A stretch of 12,662 nt of DNA from Aquificaceae bacterium (lineage in GTDB: Bacteria; Aquificota; Aquificia; Aquificales; Aquificaceae), in NCBI GenBank assembly GCA_027014185.1, contig JALWEK010000084.1, positions 1 through 12,662 on the forward strand, given 5' to 3'. A program made the translations under genes and the position numbers. Shown one piece after another: positions 1 to 6,160 of the stretch; within the stretch, counting starts at the first letter, position 1; every line of letters starts with the position of its first letter. The notes below the pieces were generated by a model that saw only the letters and a list, made by a program, of their open reading frames with translations, searched no databases and was not told the origin of the DNA.

Positions 1-263
1 AAATCCACCTTTATCACGTTCTCGTAGATTATCCTCGTCCCGAACTTCTCGGCCTGCTGGCGAAACCTGTCCATCAGCTCGGGGCCCTGTATTCCTTCGG
101 GAAAGCCGGGGAAGTTCTCAACCTCCGAGGTCATCATCAGCTGTCCACCGAACATATGCCCGGCAAAGAGAAGGGGATCTAGCTTTGCCCTGGCTGTGTA
201 TATGGCGGCGGTAAGCCCCGCACAGGCCCCTCCTATGATTATTACCTTCTCTATATCGGCCAT
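1..263 (-). CDS. trxB: Thioredoxin reductase, N-terminal part (runs off the left edge)
   Basis: The first 87 residues of a flavoprotein disulfide reductase are visible, beginning [12 protein letters not shown]. An N-terminal FAD-binding Rossmann strand (residues 7-24) is followed by the family signature [20 protein letters not shown]. That signature is typical of low-molecular-weight TrxB, which passes electrons from NADPH through FAD to thioredoxin in the cytoplasm. The redox CxxC motif and the NADPH domain lie beyond the edge, so activity cannot be judged. The dinucleotide motif reads GGACAG (residues 11-16) where GSGPAG is usual, with Ala at the middle glycine. The start ATG (263-261) has no Shine-Dalgarno sequence but lies exactly 7 nt from a TATAAT, suggesting a leaderless message. 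The gene starts 15 nt after the stop of the ribbon-helix-helix gene. A related ferredoxin- or NADH-dependent reductase remains possible. Confidence 0.88.
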   Translation of the reverse strand, partial: MADIEKVIIIGGACAGLTAAIYTARAKLDPLLFAGHMFGGQLMMTSEVENFPGFPEGIQGPELMDRFRQQAEKFGTRIIYENVIKVD

Positions 264-270
264 GGTTCAA

Positions 271-276
271 ATTATA
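271..276 (-). promoter_or_regulatory. Candidate -10 box of trxB (TATAAT, 7 nt from ATG)
   Basis: On the minus strand TATAAT is followed by 7 nt (264-270) and then the trxB ATG, which places the expected transcription start on the A of the start codon. No convincing -35 hexamer is seen at 16-18 nt spacing. The box lies just after the stop codon of the upstream ribbon-helix-helix gene, so trxB may also be reached by readthrough. Confidence 0.5.
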
Positions 277-278
277 TA

Positions 279-560
279 CTACCCTCCCCTCAACTTCTTC
301 AACTCCTCCTCGAAGATCCTGTTCCTCTCCTCGCATTTGCCGAGTCTGTAGCTGAGCTCCGATATCTGGTTCACCAGCCTCTCTATCCTATCGATCAGCT
401 CGTTTACGGAATCCATGAGTCGCTTCTCGTTCCTGTGGTTGTCGAAGTAAAGCCTGAGGGCTTCCCTGATTATCTGGGTTTCCTTCTTACCGAGCTCTTC
501 CTTGAGGGTGTTGAGGATCTCTACCGTCTCTGAATCAAAAAGGTACGTCTTTTTCTTCAA
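279..560 (-). CDS. Small ribbon-helix-helix protein with coiled-coil tail
   Basis: This 93-residue protein has a beta-strand plus two helices at residues 3-42 (KTYLFDSETVEILNTLKEEL, then IIREALRLYFDNH). The pattern fits CopG/Arc-type ribbon-helix-helix DNA-binding proteins, which bind DNA as dimers through the paired strands. Residues 45-90 are highly charged with heptad-spaced Leu, Ile and Val, consistent with a coiled coil that could fix the oligomeric state or bind a partner. The start is a TTG at 560-558. It is chosen because AAGGA lies 9 nt upstream and the nearby ATGs are in other frames. It is divergent from the c-di-GMP sensor gene and directly upstream of trxB, so either could be a target; this is inference. 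No toxin partner is visible, so it is more likely a stand-alone regulator than an antitoxin. Confidence 0.75.
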   Translation of the reverse strand: MKKKTYLFDSETVEILNTLKEELGKKETQIIREALRLYFDNHRNEKRLMDSVNELIDRIERLVNQISELSYRLGKCEERNRIFEEELKKLRGG

Positions 561-569
561 ACATCACCA

Positions 570-574
570 TCCTT
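570..574 (-). promoter_or_regulatory. Ribosome binding site AAGGA fixing the TTG start of the RHH gene
   Basis: On the minus strand AAGGA lies 9 nt upstream of TTG 560-558. The ATGs nearby on this strand (580, 570 and 564) are out of frame, so the rare TTG start is the only one consistent with this site. Confidence 0.5.
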
Positions 575-581
575 ACCCATG

Positions 582-587
582 AATATA
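582..587 (-). promoter_or_regulatory. Candidate -10 box of the RHH gene (TATATT)
   Basis: TATATT on the minus strand would place the transcription start near 574, giving a short leader of about 14 nt that begins at the AAGGA ribosome binding site. No clear -35 is visible. It lies in the 98-nt divergent gap (561-658), the longest gene-free stretch here. Confidence 0.3.
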
Positions 588-603
588 CGCCCTTGGAAGA
601 TTT

Positions 604-650
604 TTGCACGGAAAACTTGGGTGGACATATGCCGTAAAAATACGTATGTT
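604..650 (+). promoter_or_regulatory. Candidate promoter region of the globin-sensor/PilZ unit
   Basis: TTGCAC (604-609) could act as a -35 with ATATGC (627-632) at 17 nt spacing. Alternatively TATGTT (645-650) lies 8 nt before the ATG at 659, resembling the leaderless arrangement seen elsewhere in this window. The palindrome TACGTA (641-646) overlaps the second candidate. Neither choice is secure. Confidence 0.25.
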
Positions 651-658
651 AAAGGTTG

Positions 659-3169
659 ATGCTCGAGAGAATAGCAAAGATCCTCGGCCTGTCCGAGGAG
701 GAGGTAAAGAGGAGGGTCTCCTACGTAAATCTTACACCCGGGGAGATCGAGCTACTCAAGGAGCTATCTGGGAAGATGAGCGATGAAGACATTGCTAGTG
801 TCTTCGACGAGTTCTACAGACATCTACTCTCCTTCGAGGAGACTAGGAGGATACTCGAAAGTGAGGAAGGCCTAACAGAGAGGCTGAAGGAGGCTCAGAC
901 CAGGTACTTCAGGGAGCTCCTGAGGGCGGACTACACGATCGAGTACGCTCTCTCCAGGCTCAAGGTAGGAGAGGTTCACGAAAGGATAGGGGTAGAACCC
1001 AAGTACTACACTGGGGCCTTCGCCAAGTGGGTGGAGAGCGTAATTCCTGTTTTGAAGGAAAAGGTCGGTGAAGATAAAGTCCTCCCCACACTGCTCGCCC
1101 TCTTCAAGGCGGTACTCCTCGATATGACTTTCTCCTTGGATGCTTATCTCTTCTCCAAGGTTACAAAATCTGCCGCCCCCAGGTACAGGACCATCCTCAA
1201 CTCGGTGAAGGACGCCATCTTTCTAACCGACCTCCAGACCATGAGCATAGTGGATCTCAATCCGGCCGCACTGGAGCTCTTAGGTTTGGAGAAGGAAGAG
1301 GAGGTGGTGGGCAAAGACGCCCTATGGATACATCCCGAGGAGCTGAGGCCCGTGATGGAAGAGAAGTTCAGGAAGTACGTAAAGACAGGGAAGGGGATAA
1401 CCGAGATAGAGTACGTAGAGAACAAAAGGAACGGGGAGTGGATCCCCGTGGAGATAGGCTACGGAACTTTCAAAGAAGACGGAAAGAGCTTCGTAGTGGG
1501 TGTGTTCAGGGACATAAGGGAGAGGCTGAGGAGGGAGGAGATAATAAAGAGGATAAACAGGCTCTACGAGACCCTGAGCAGGATAAACATACTGACCACG
1601 ACCGTCTCATCTAGGGAAGATCTCCTCCCCTCTGCCATGAGGATACTGAGGGAGGGCGGCTTCAGGTATGCGGGAGCCTTCAGGAAGGGCAGGAACGAGC
1701 CGGTGGCCGAAGAGGGGGTCTTCTCGGAAGAGGACGCCTCGGTCTGCATACCTATGGAGGGGGATCTCTACCTACTCATTTCGAGGTGGTCAGAGGATGG
1801 CTTTACCAAGGAGGAGGTAGAGCTCCTGAGGGAGGTTGCCCACGATCTTTCCTTTGCCCTCAGGAAGATAGGTATGGAGGAGAGGCTCTCACGCCTCGAG
1901 CTCTACGACGAGATAACCCAGCTTCCCAACAGGATACACTTCCTGAGAAGGCTCTCCGATCTCATAGATAAGGCAAAGAGGGACAGGAAGGAGATTGGGC
2001 TCCTCCTGATGGACATAGACAACTTCTCGGAGCTGAACGAGGCCTTCGGCCATGAAAGAGTGGACAAGCTACTGAAAGAGATAGCCAATAGGCTGAGGTC
2101 TCAGGTCAGGGAATCGGACTTCATAGGAAGGGTTGGGGTGGACGAGTTCGGGGTTATACTGATCTCGGAGGATGCGAACAACGCCCTAGATAAGCTCCTC
2201 TCCAGGATAAAGAAGGCCTTTGGCGAGCCCTTTAAAATAAACTCCCACGAGGTTTACATAACCTTCTCGAGCGGGGTGTCCGTGTTCCCAGAGGATGTGG
2301 ACACTGGGGAGAGGCTCTTCTCCAACGCCTCCTACTCCCTCCAGAGGGCCAAAGAGATGGGAGGGAACAGGGTAGTTTACTATTCTCAGACGACGGACAG
2401 AGCCATACTCGAAAAGGTAAAGCTAAGAACGGATCTGAGGAAGGCGATAGATAAGAAGGAGTTTCTCCTTTACTACCAGCCGAAGGTCGATCTGAGAACT
2501 GGGAAGATAATCGGGGCCGAGGCCCTCCTGAGGTGGAAGAAAAACGGAAAGCTGATACCGCCGAACAAATTCATACCCGTTCTTGAGGAGAGCGAGCTCA
2601 TCCACGAGGTGGGGGATTGGATACTCAAGGAGGCTTGCAGACAGACAAGAGTGTGGAGAGCTAAAGGGATAGATGTGCCCATCGCTGTGAACGTCTCCGC
2701 TGTTCAGCTTAAAAATCCAAACTTCGTGGAGGATTTCTTCAGGATGATCTCGAGCTGCGAGGGAGAGTGTGGAAGCCTTGAGCTTGAGATAACGGAGTCG
2801 GCTGTTATGGAGGACGTTAGCGGTATGATCGAAGCTCTCAAAGCCCTCCATTCGGCGGGTGTGAGGATTTACATAGATGACTTCGGGACAGGCTACTCTT
2901 CCCTGGCCTACCTTAAAAAGCTTCCGGTCTATGCCCTCAAGATAGATATAGAGTTCATAAAGGACATCCCCGAGGATCAGGACGATCTTGAGATCGTGAA
3001 GGCAACCATAGGGCTCGCAAAGACCTTTGGACTGAAGACGGTGGCGGAGGGGGTGGAGAAGGAAGAGCAGGTCGAGATCCTTAGAAAGCTCGGCTGTGAC
3101 TTCGGTCAGGGGTACTACTTCGGAAAACCGATGCCCCCGGAGGAGTTTGAAAGGATGCTGCTGAGGTGA
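659..3169 (+). CDS. Globin-coupled sensor-PAS-GAF-GGDEF(GVDEF)-EAL c-di-GMP enzyme
   Basis: An 836-residue cytoplasmic signalling protein with no membrane segment. Residues 1-168 form a globin-coupled sensor: Y53 in EFYRHLL fits the distal Tyr and H107 in VGEVHERIGVEP the proximal haem His, as in E. coli DosC. A PAS domain follows (about 172-295), then a short GAF-like domain (about 303-402). The GGDEF domain (about 412-578) reads GVDEF at 493-497 and GHERVD where GHxxGD is usual, so cyclase activity is doubtful. An RxxD inhibitory site (R484-D487) is intact five residues before the motif. The EAL domain (about 588-836) keeps EAL 621-623, N678, E710, D740/D741, K761, E797 and Q817, all expected of an active phosphodiesterase making pGpG. 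Prediction: a gas- or redox-controlled c-di-GMP phosphodiesterase with a regulatory GTP-binding domain. ATG 659 is preferred to an in-frame TTG at 656 because AAAGG (651-655) directly abuts the TTG. It overlaps the PilZ gene by 4 nt. Confidence 0.9.
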   Translation: MLERIAKILGLSEEEVKRRVSYVNLTPGEIELLKELSGKMSDEDIASVFDEFYRHLLSFEETRRILESEEGLTERLKEAQTRYFRELLRADYTIEYALSRLKVGEVHERIGVEPKYYTGAFAKWVESVIPVLKEKVGEDKVLPTLLALFKAVLLDMTFSLDAYLFSKVTKSAAPRYRTILNSVKDAIFLTDLQTMSIVDLNPAALELLGLEKEEEVVGKDALWIHPEELRPVMEEKFRKYVKTGKGITEIEYVENKRNGEWIPVEIGYGTFKEDGKSFVVGVFRDIRERLRREEIIKRINRLYETLSRINILTTTVSSREDLLPSAMRILREGGFRYAGAFRKGRNEPVAEEGVFSEEDASVCIPMEGDLYLLISRWSEDGFTKEEVELLREVAHDLSFALRKIGMEERLSRLELYDEITQLPNRIHFLRRLSDLIDKAKRDRKEIGLLLMDIDNFSELNEAFGHERVDKLLKEIANRLRSQVRESDFIGRVGVDEFGVILISEDANNALDKLLSRIKKAFGEPFKINSHEVYITFSSGVSVFPEDVDTGERLFSNASYSLQRAKEMGGNRVVYYSQTTDRAILEKVKLRTDLRKAIDKKEFLLYYQPKVDLRTGKIIGAEALLRWKKNGKLIPPNKFIPVLEESELIHEVGDWILKEACRQTRVWRAKGIDVPIAVNVSAVQLKNPNFVEDFFRMISSCEGECGSLELEITESAVMEDVSGMIEALKALHSAGVRIYIDDFGTGYSSLAYLKKLPVYALKIDIEFIKDIPEDQDDLEIVKATIGLAKTFGLKTVAEGVEKEEQVEILRKLGCDFGQGYYFGKPMPPEEFERMLLR

Positions 3170-4254
3170 TAGAGCTGAGAGACCTCTGGAAAGACCTGTC
3201 TGAAGATGCGAGTTTCTTTGTGAACTACAAGGATAGGTTCAGGGAGAACTTCCTCAGGTTCGTGGACGAGGAGAAATCCAAGCTCATCAGCCTTCCCGGT
3301 ATAAACACACTTATAGATAGGCTCTATCTTCTGCTCTTTTCCTTCCGGAAAGACCCCACGCAGGAGCTCTTCAGTATCTCTTACACTCTCGCCAAGAACG
3401 AGATAGACCTTAAGAAGGTTATAGAAAAGTCCTTCCTCGCCCTCCTTAAAGATTACATAGACCATACGATCTCGGAACGCGGAGACCACAAGAAGGTGAA
3501 GAGTCTCATAGACCTTATAGACACATACATCTCTACGATAGAGGACGCTCATCTAAAGTATGTAGAAGAGCTCAGGCAGGAAGTAAAGGAGAAGGGAGCG
3601 GCGATCGAGGAGAGTGAGAGGAGGATAGCCCTAGAATTCCTACAGAAGATAAAGGAGAAGGACGAAATAGGACTCCTCGTTTACTACAAAGGCATACCTA
3701 TAGCATGCAGTTCGAGGATACTTGGGGTAGTGGACGAGCTGGTGAGAACCTCTATCTGCGAAGTTAACATATTCGATCCGGGCACTGAAATATACATCAA
3801 GCATCCCAACCTTCCCAAACCCATAGCTGCTGAGGTCAGGGAGAGGGACTTGAACAAGAAGGAGGTTCTTTTAGAAGTTATAGGCTTCAAAGACCTTCCC
3901 CAAGAGAGGAGAAAGTATCTCAGGGTCCTGCCTCAGGACACTGTGAAGATCAACCTGTCTAGAGGTGGCTGGAGCACAGAAGGAACGATGGCAGACATAT
4001 CGGTGGGCGGGATAGGGGTCTATGTCGAGGACAGGGACGACCTGAAAGAGGGAGATGTGGTCGAGGTTAGCTTTACACTTCCGAAGGGTAAGATAGAAAC
4101 CGAGGCCTCCGTAAGATACGTTCTTCCCCACGAGAAGATATACAGAATAGGCCTACAGTATAATCTCGACATACCGAAGGAGGAGATAGTAAGCGATTAC
4201 GTAATGGAGAGACAGTTCGAGATCCTCAGGGAGCTAAAGGGACTGAGGAGATAA
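3166..4254 (+). CDS. PilZ-domain c-di-GMP receptor with helical N-terminal domain
   Basis: A 362-residue cytoplasmic protein. The C-terminal PilZ domain (about 245-345) carries both c-di-GMP binding motifs: RxxxR as R249-K-Y-L-R253, and DxSxxG as D277-I-S-V-G-G282. Residues 165-244 look like the YcgR-type beta domain that precedes PilZ in many receptors. Residues 1-160 are all helical and unassigned. Their spacing and hydrophobic pattern resemble the globin sensor encoded by the preceding gene, but no proximal His is found, so a haem-less globin fold is possible (inference). The GTG start at 3166 overlaps the upstream stop (GTGA) and has AAAGGA 10 nt before it, indicating translational coupling. 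The co-transcribed phosphodiesterase would lower the ligand that this protein reads. Output could be motility or surface behaviour, but no flagellar or pilus gene is near. Confidence 0.85.
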   Translation: MIELRDLWKDLSEDASFFVNYKDRFRENFLRFVDEEKSKLISLPGINTLIDRLYLLLFSFRKDPTQELFSISYTLAKNEIDLKKVIEKSFLALLKDYIDHTISERGDHKKVKSLIDLIDTYISTIEDAHLKYVEELRQEVKEKGAAIEESERRIALEFLQKIKEKDEIGLLVYYKGIPIACSSRILGVVDELVRTSICEVNIFDPGTEIYIKHPNLPKPIAAEVRERDLNKKEVLLEVIGFKDLPQERRKYLRVLPQDTVKINLSRGGWSTEGTMADISVGGIGVYVEDRDDLKEGDVVEVSFTLPKGKIETEASVRYVLPHEKIYRIGLQYNLDIPKEEIVSDYVMERQFEILRELKGLRR

Positions 4255-4260
4255 AAGGCA

Positions 4261-4266
4261 TATATT
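4261..4266 (+). promoter_or_regulatory. Candidate -10 box for the nucleotidyltransferase cassette (TATATT)
   Basis: TATATT is followed by 7 nt and the ATG at 4274, placing the expected start of transcription on the start codon. No Shine-Dalgarno sequence lies between. It sits in the 19-nt gap after the PilZ gene. No good -35 was found. Confidence 0.4.
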
Positions 4267-4273
4267 TAACCTG

Positions 4274-4522
4274 ATGGTGAACTGGGACAAGGTAAAGAGC
4301 CAGAAAGAACTTCTCGTAAGGGAAATGCTCTACGAAGATCCAAGAGGTGTAGTTGATAAGTATAACCTTGGGGGGCTGAAAGATATATTTCTGTCCAACC
4401 TTCACAGATTCGACAGAAAGAACAGAGCTTTTTGGAAGTTCTTACTTGACGTGAGCGATGAGGAGATTGCCAGAGCAATTAAAGAGAACGTTAGAGAAGC
4501 TAACGGACCTTGGGATTACTGA
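4274..4522 (+). CDS. Small unknown protein, partner of the AbiEii-like gene
   Basis: An 82-residue charged, largely helical protein (begins MVNWDKVKSQKE, ends EANGPWDY) that I do not recognise. It has no signal peptide, no Cys and no obvious helix-turn-helix. Position suggests an antitoxin or accessory protein: AbiEii-type nucleotidyltransferases are usually encoded just downstream of their antitoxin. Here the downstream coding region starts 65 nt before this one ends, in another frame, so the two are almost certainly co-expressed. The ATG has a TATATT 7 nt upstream and no Shine-Dalgarno sequence. GC in this stretch is lower than in flanking genes (22/60 in 4381-4440, hand count), consistent with transfer. 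It is not an obvious AbiEi homologue, which would be longer and carry a winged-helix domain. Confidence 0.65.
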   Translation: MVNWDKVKSQKELLVREMLYEDPRGVVDKYNLGGLKDIFLSNLHRFDRKNRAFWKFLLDVSDEEIARAIKENVREANGPWDY

Positions 4523-5087
4523 AGATTTCTACCTCGCCGGTGGAACGGCGATAACCATAAGGCACGGACACAGGAGCTCAGAGGATTTTGATTTTTTTAG
4601 CTTTCCAGGAAAAGAGCTAAATGTAAACAGGATAACCATGCTGCTTGGAGAGGATGCAAGATGGCTTAGTGTAGGTCCTGACACGGCAACCTTCATTTAC
4701 TTACCAGAGAACGTGAAAGTTTCTCTCTTCGCATACCACTATCCACTGTTAGAGAAACCTGAGTTAAGTGAGCAATTTAAGATCTTCATAGCTTCTGACA
4801 TAGACATAGCCTGCATGAAGGCGATAGCAATAGCGCAAAGAGGTAGCAAAAAAGACTTTTACGATCTTTGGTTTTTACTCAGCCATCATGGATGGACCCT
4901 CAAGGAGCTTGAAGCTGCCCTTAAGAGAAAAATACCTTACTGGGATTTTGGCGTTTTCCTACGCAGCCTGATATACTTTGAGGATGCTGAGGAAGAGAGC
5001 TATCCTGAGATAGATGAGCGTTGGGACGAGATAAAGCAGTTCTTCATGCATATAGTAAAGTCTGCATTTTGGAAAGGGTCCAGCTGA
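4458..5087 (+). CDS. AbiEii/AbiGii-family nucleotidyltransferase (toxin-like)
   Basis: A 209-residue protein of the AbiEii (DUF1814) branch of the DNA polymerase beta-type nucleotidyltransferase fold. The GG motif with its acidic pair is clear: FYLAGGTAITIRHGH, then SSEDFDFF (G28-G29, D43 and D45). A second family motif, MKAIAIAQRGSKKDFYDL (K121, R128, D133), is also intact, so catalysis is plausible. Relatives include TglT/MenT and AbiEii, which block growth by adding nucleotides to tRNA or using NTPs; whether this one is toxic is inference. The ATG at 4458 gives the usual N-terminus (LPEQLKRTLEKL before the GG motif), which argues that the 65-nt overlap with the upstream gene is real. Base composition is lower in GC than in the neighbours (for example 26/60 in 4561-4620 against 35/60 in 5281-5340), suggesting acquisition. 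Confidence 0.85.
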   Translation: MRRLPEQLKRTLEKLTDLGITEDFYLAGGTAITIRHGHRSSEDFDFFSFPGKELNVNRITMLLGEDARWLSVGPDTATFIYLPENVKVSLFAYHYPLLEKPELSEQFKIFIASDIDIACMKAIAIAQRGSKKDFYDLWFLLSHHGWTLKELEAALKRKIPYWDFGVFLRSLIYFEDAEEESYPEIDERWDEIKQFFMHIVKSAFWKGSS

Positions 5088-5093
5088 TATAAT
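5085..5093 (+). promoter_or_regulatory. Extended -10 promoter TGATATAAT of the aminotransferase gene
   Basis: A perfect extended -10 (TGnTATAAT) begins with the TGA stop codon of the nucleotidyltransferase gene. The ATG at 5103 is 9 nt downstream, so the message would carry only 0-2 leader bases. No Shine-Dalgarno sequence is present. Confidence 0.55.
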
Positions 5094-5102
5094 GGAATAC
5101 CT

Positions 5103-6152
5103 ATGATCAGGATCGTAGAACCCGTCTTTTCCGAGGAAGAAAAGAGAGCCGTCTTAGAGATAATAGAGAGCCATCAGATAACCAGAGGAGAATGGACAAA
5201 AAGGTTCCAGGAGGAGTTCGCGAGGTTCGTCGGGACCGATCACTGCTTTACCGTCTGTTCGGGAACGGTGGCCCTATTCATAGCCCTCAGAGCGCTCGGC
5301 GTGGACAGGAGAGATAAGGTAGTAGTCCCCGCAATGAGCTTTATGGCGACCATAGACTCCGTTTACCTCGCCTGTGGCGAGCCTGTGGTGGTGGACGTGG
5401 ACGAGTACTACACCATGGACCTTAACCAGCTCGAAGACGCGGTTAAAAAGTTCAAGCCGAAGGTAGTCATGCCTGTTCACCTGTACGGGGGCATGGCCGA
5501 CATGGAAGGGATAATGGAACTTTCGGAGAGGTACGGTTTCTACGTGGTAGAGGATGCGGCCCAGGCCCACGGGGCCGAGCTTAAAGGGAGGAAGGCCGGA
5601 GCCTGGGGGCACGTAGGAGCCTTTAGCTTCTATGCTTCTAAAAACGTTCCCATGGGAGAAGGAGGAGCGCTGACGACGAACGATCCCGAGATCGCAAAGA
5701 AGATAAGACAGTGGATAGACTTTGGAGACCATCCCGCCTTCAACGTGAGGATAACGGAGTTTCAAGCTGCTATAGGGACCTTGCAGCTGAGGAAGCTGCC
5801 TCAGAGAAACGAGCGCAGAAGGGAGATAGCGAAAACTTACTCCGGCAGGCTCGAGGGTATATTCGAGCTTCCCAAGGAGAGACCCGATAGCTACCACGTT
5901 TACCATCTATACACCCTCAGGCATCCCGAAAGAGAAAAGGTCTTGGAAAGGTTGAAGGAAAAGGGTGTGGATGCGAGGGTTTACTACACCTACCTTCTTC
6001 ACGAGCTCAGAGGATCGGAGCATCTCCCGACCCCGAACGCGGAGAAGTTCAGAAAAGAGGTCTTCTCCATACCCGTTCATCCGTATCTGAGCGACGAGGA
6101 GGTGGATCTAATCTGCGGTACGCTGACCGAGTTTTCCCATCTGGTAAGATAA
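5103..6152 (+). CDS. DegT/DnrJ/EryC1/StrS-family PLP aminotransferase
   Basis: A 349-residue fold-type I PLP enzyme of the sugar-aminotransferase family (ArnB, PglE, WecE type). Members usually transfer an amino group from Glu to a nucleotide-linked keto sugar. Visible motifs are the N-terminal SHQITRGEWTKRF, CSGTVALFIAL (cofactor phosphate loop), VVEDAAQAHGA (D151 to the pyridine nitrogen, Q154) and SFYASKNVPMGEGG with K180 as the Schiff-base lysine. The family norm is about 370-390 residues, so this is a short but complete member. The sugar substrate cannot be named, as no nucleotide-sugar dehydratase is adjacent. The lipopolysaccharide genes further right make a cell-surface sugar plausible. 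An extended -10 lies 9 nt upstream. The accC gene starts 8 nt after its stop. Confidence 0.9.
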   Translation: MIRIVEPVFSEEEKRAVLEIIESHQITRGEWTKRFQEEFARFVGTDHCFTVCSGTVALFIALRALGVDRRDKVVVPAMSFMATIDSVYLACGEPVVVDVDEYYTMDLNQLEDAVKKFKPKVVMPVHLYGGMADMEGIMELSERYGFYVVEDAAQAHGAELKGRKAGAWGHVGAFSFYASKNVPMGEGGALTTNDPEIAKKIRQWIDFGDHPAFNVRITEFQAAIGTLQLRKLPQRNERRREIAKTYSGRLEGIFELPKERPDSYHVYHLYTLRHPEREKVLERLKEKGVDARVYYTYLLHELRGSEHLPTPNAEKFRKEVFSIPVHPYLSDEEVDLICGTLTEFSHLVR

Positions 6153-6153
6153 T
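6148..6153 (+). promoter_or_regulatory. Candidate -10 box of the biotin carboxylase gene (GATAAT)
   Basis: GATAAT contains the stop codon of the aminotransferase gene and lies 7 nt before the ATG at 6161, the same spacing as at other unit-leading genes here. No Shine-Dalgarno sequence precedes the ATG. Readthrough from the upstream gene is equally possible. Confidence 0.35.
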
Positions 6154-6160
6154 TCCTTAG

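Noticed and set aside
118..336. A 72-codon minus-strand open frame bridging trxB and the RHH gene
   Set aside because: It overlaps both real genes in another frame, and its Arg/Gly-rich product shows no fold.
604..786. A 60-codon plus-strand open frame before the sensor gene
   Set aside because: It begins at a weak start in the promoter region and runs into the sensor gene in another frame; composition is not protein-like.
2423..2851. A 142-codon minus-strand open frame inside the EAL region
   Set aside because: It is a shadow of the EAL domain, with no motif or start signal.
3115..3552. A 145-codon minus-strand open frame across the sensor/PilZ junction
   Set aside because: It is antisense to two well-supported genes and shows no recognisable domain.
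4588..4598. T-rich run in the nucleotidyltransferase gene as a terminator
   Set aside because: It encodes the conserved DFDFF motif, and no stem precedes it.
5274..5906. A 210-codon open frame on the minus strand
   Set aside because: It is fully antisense to the aminotransferase gene, whose PLP motifs are clear. It has no recognisable motif and no ribosome binding site, and follows from the codon bias of the real gene.
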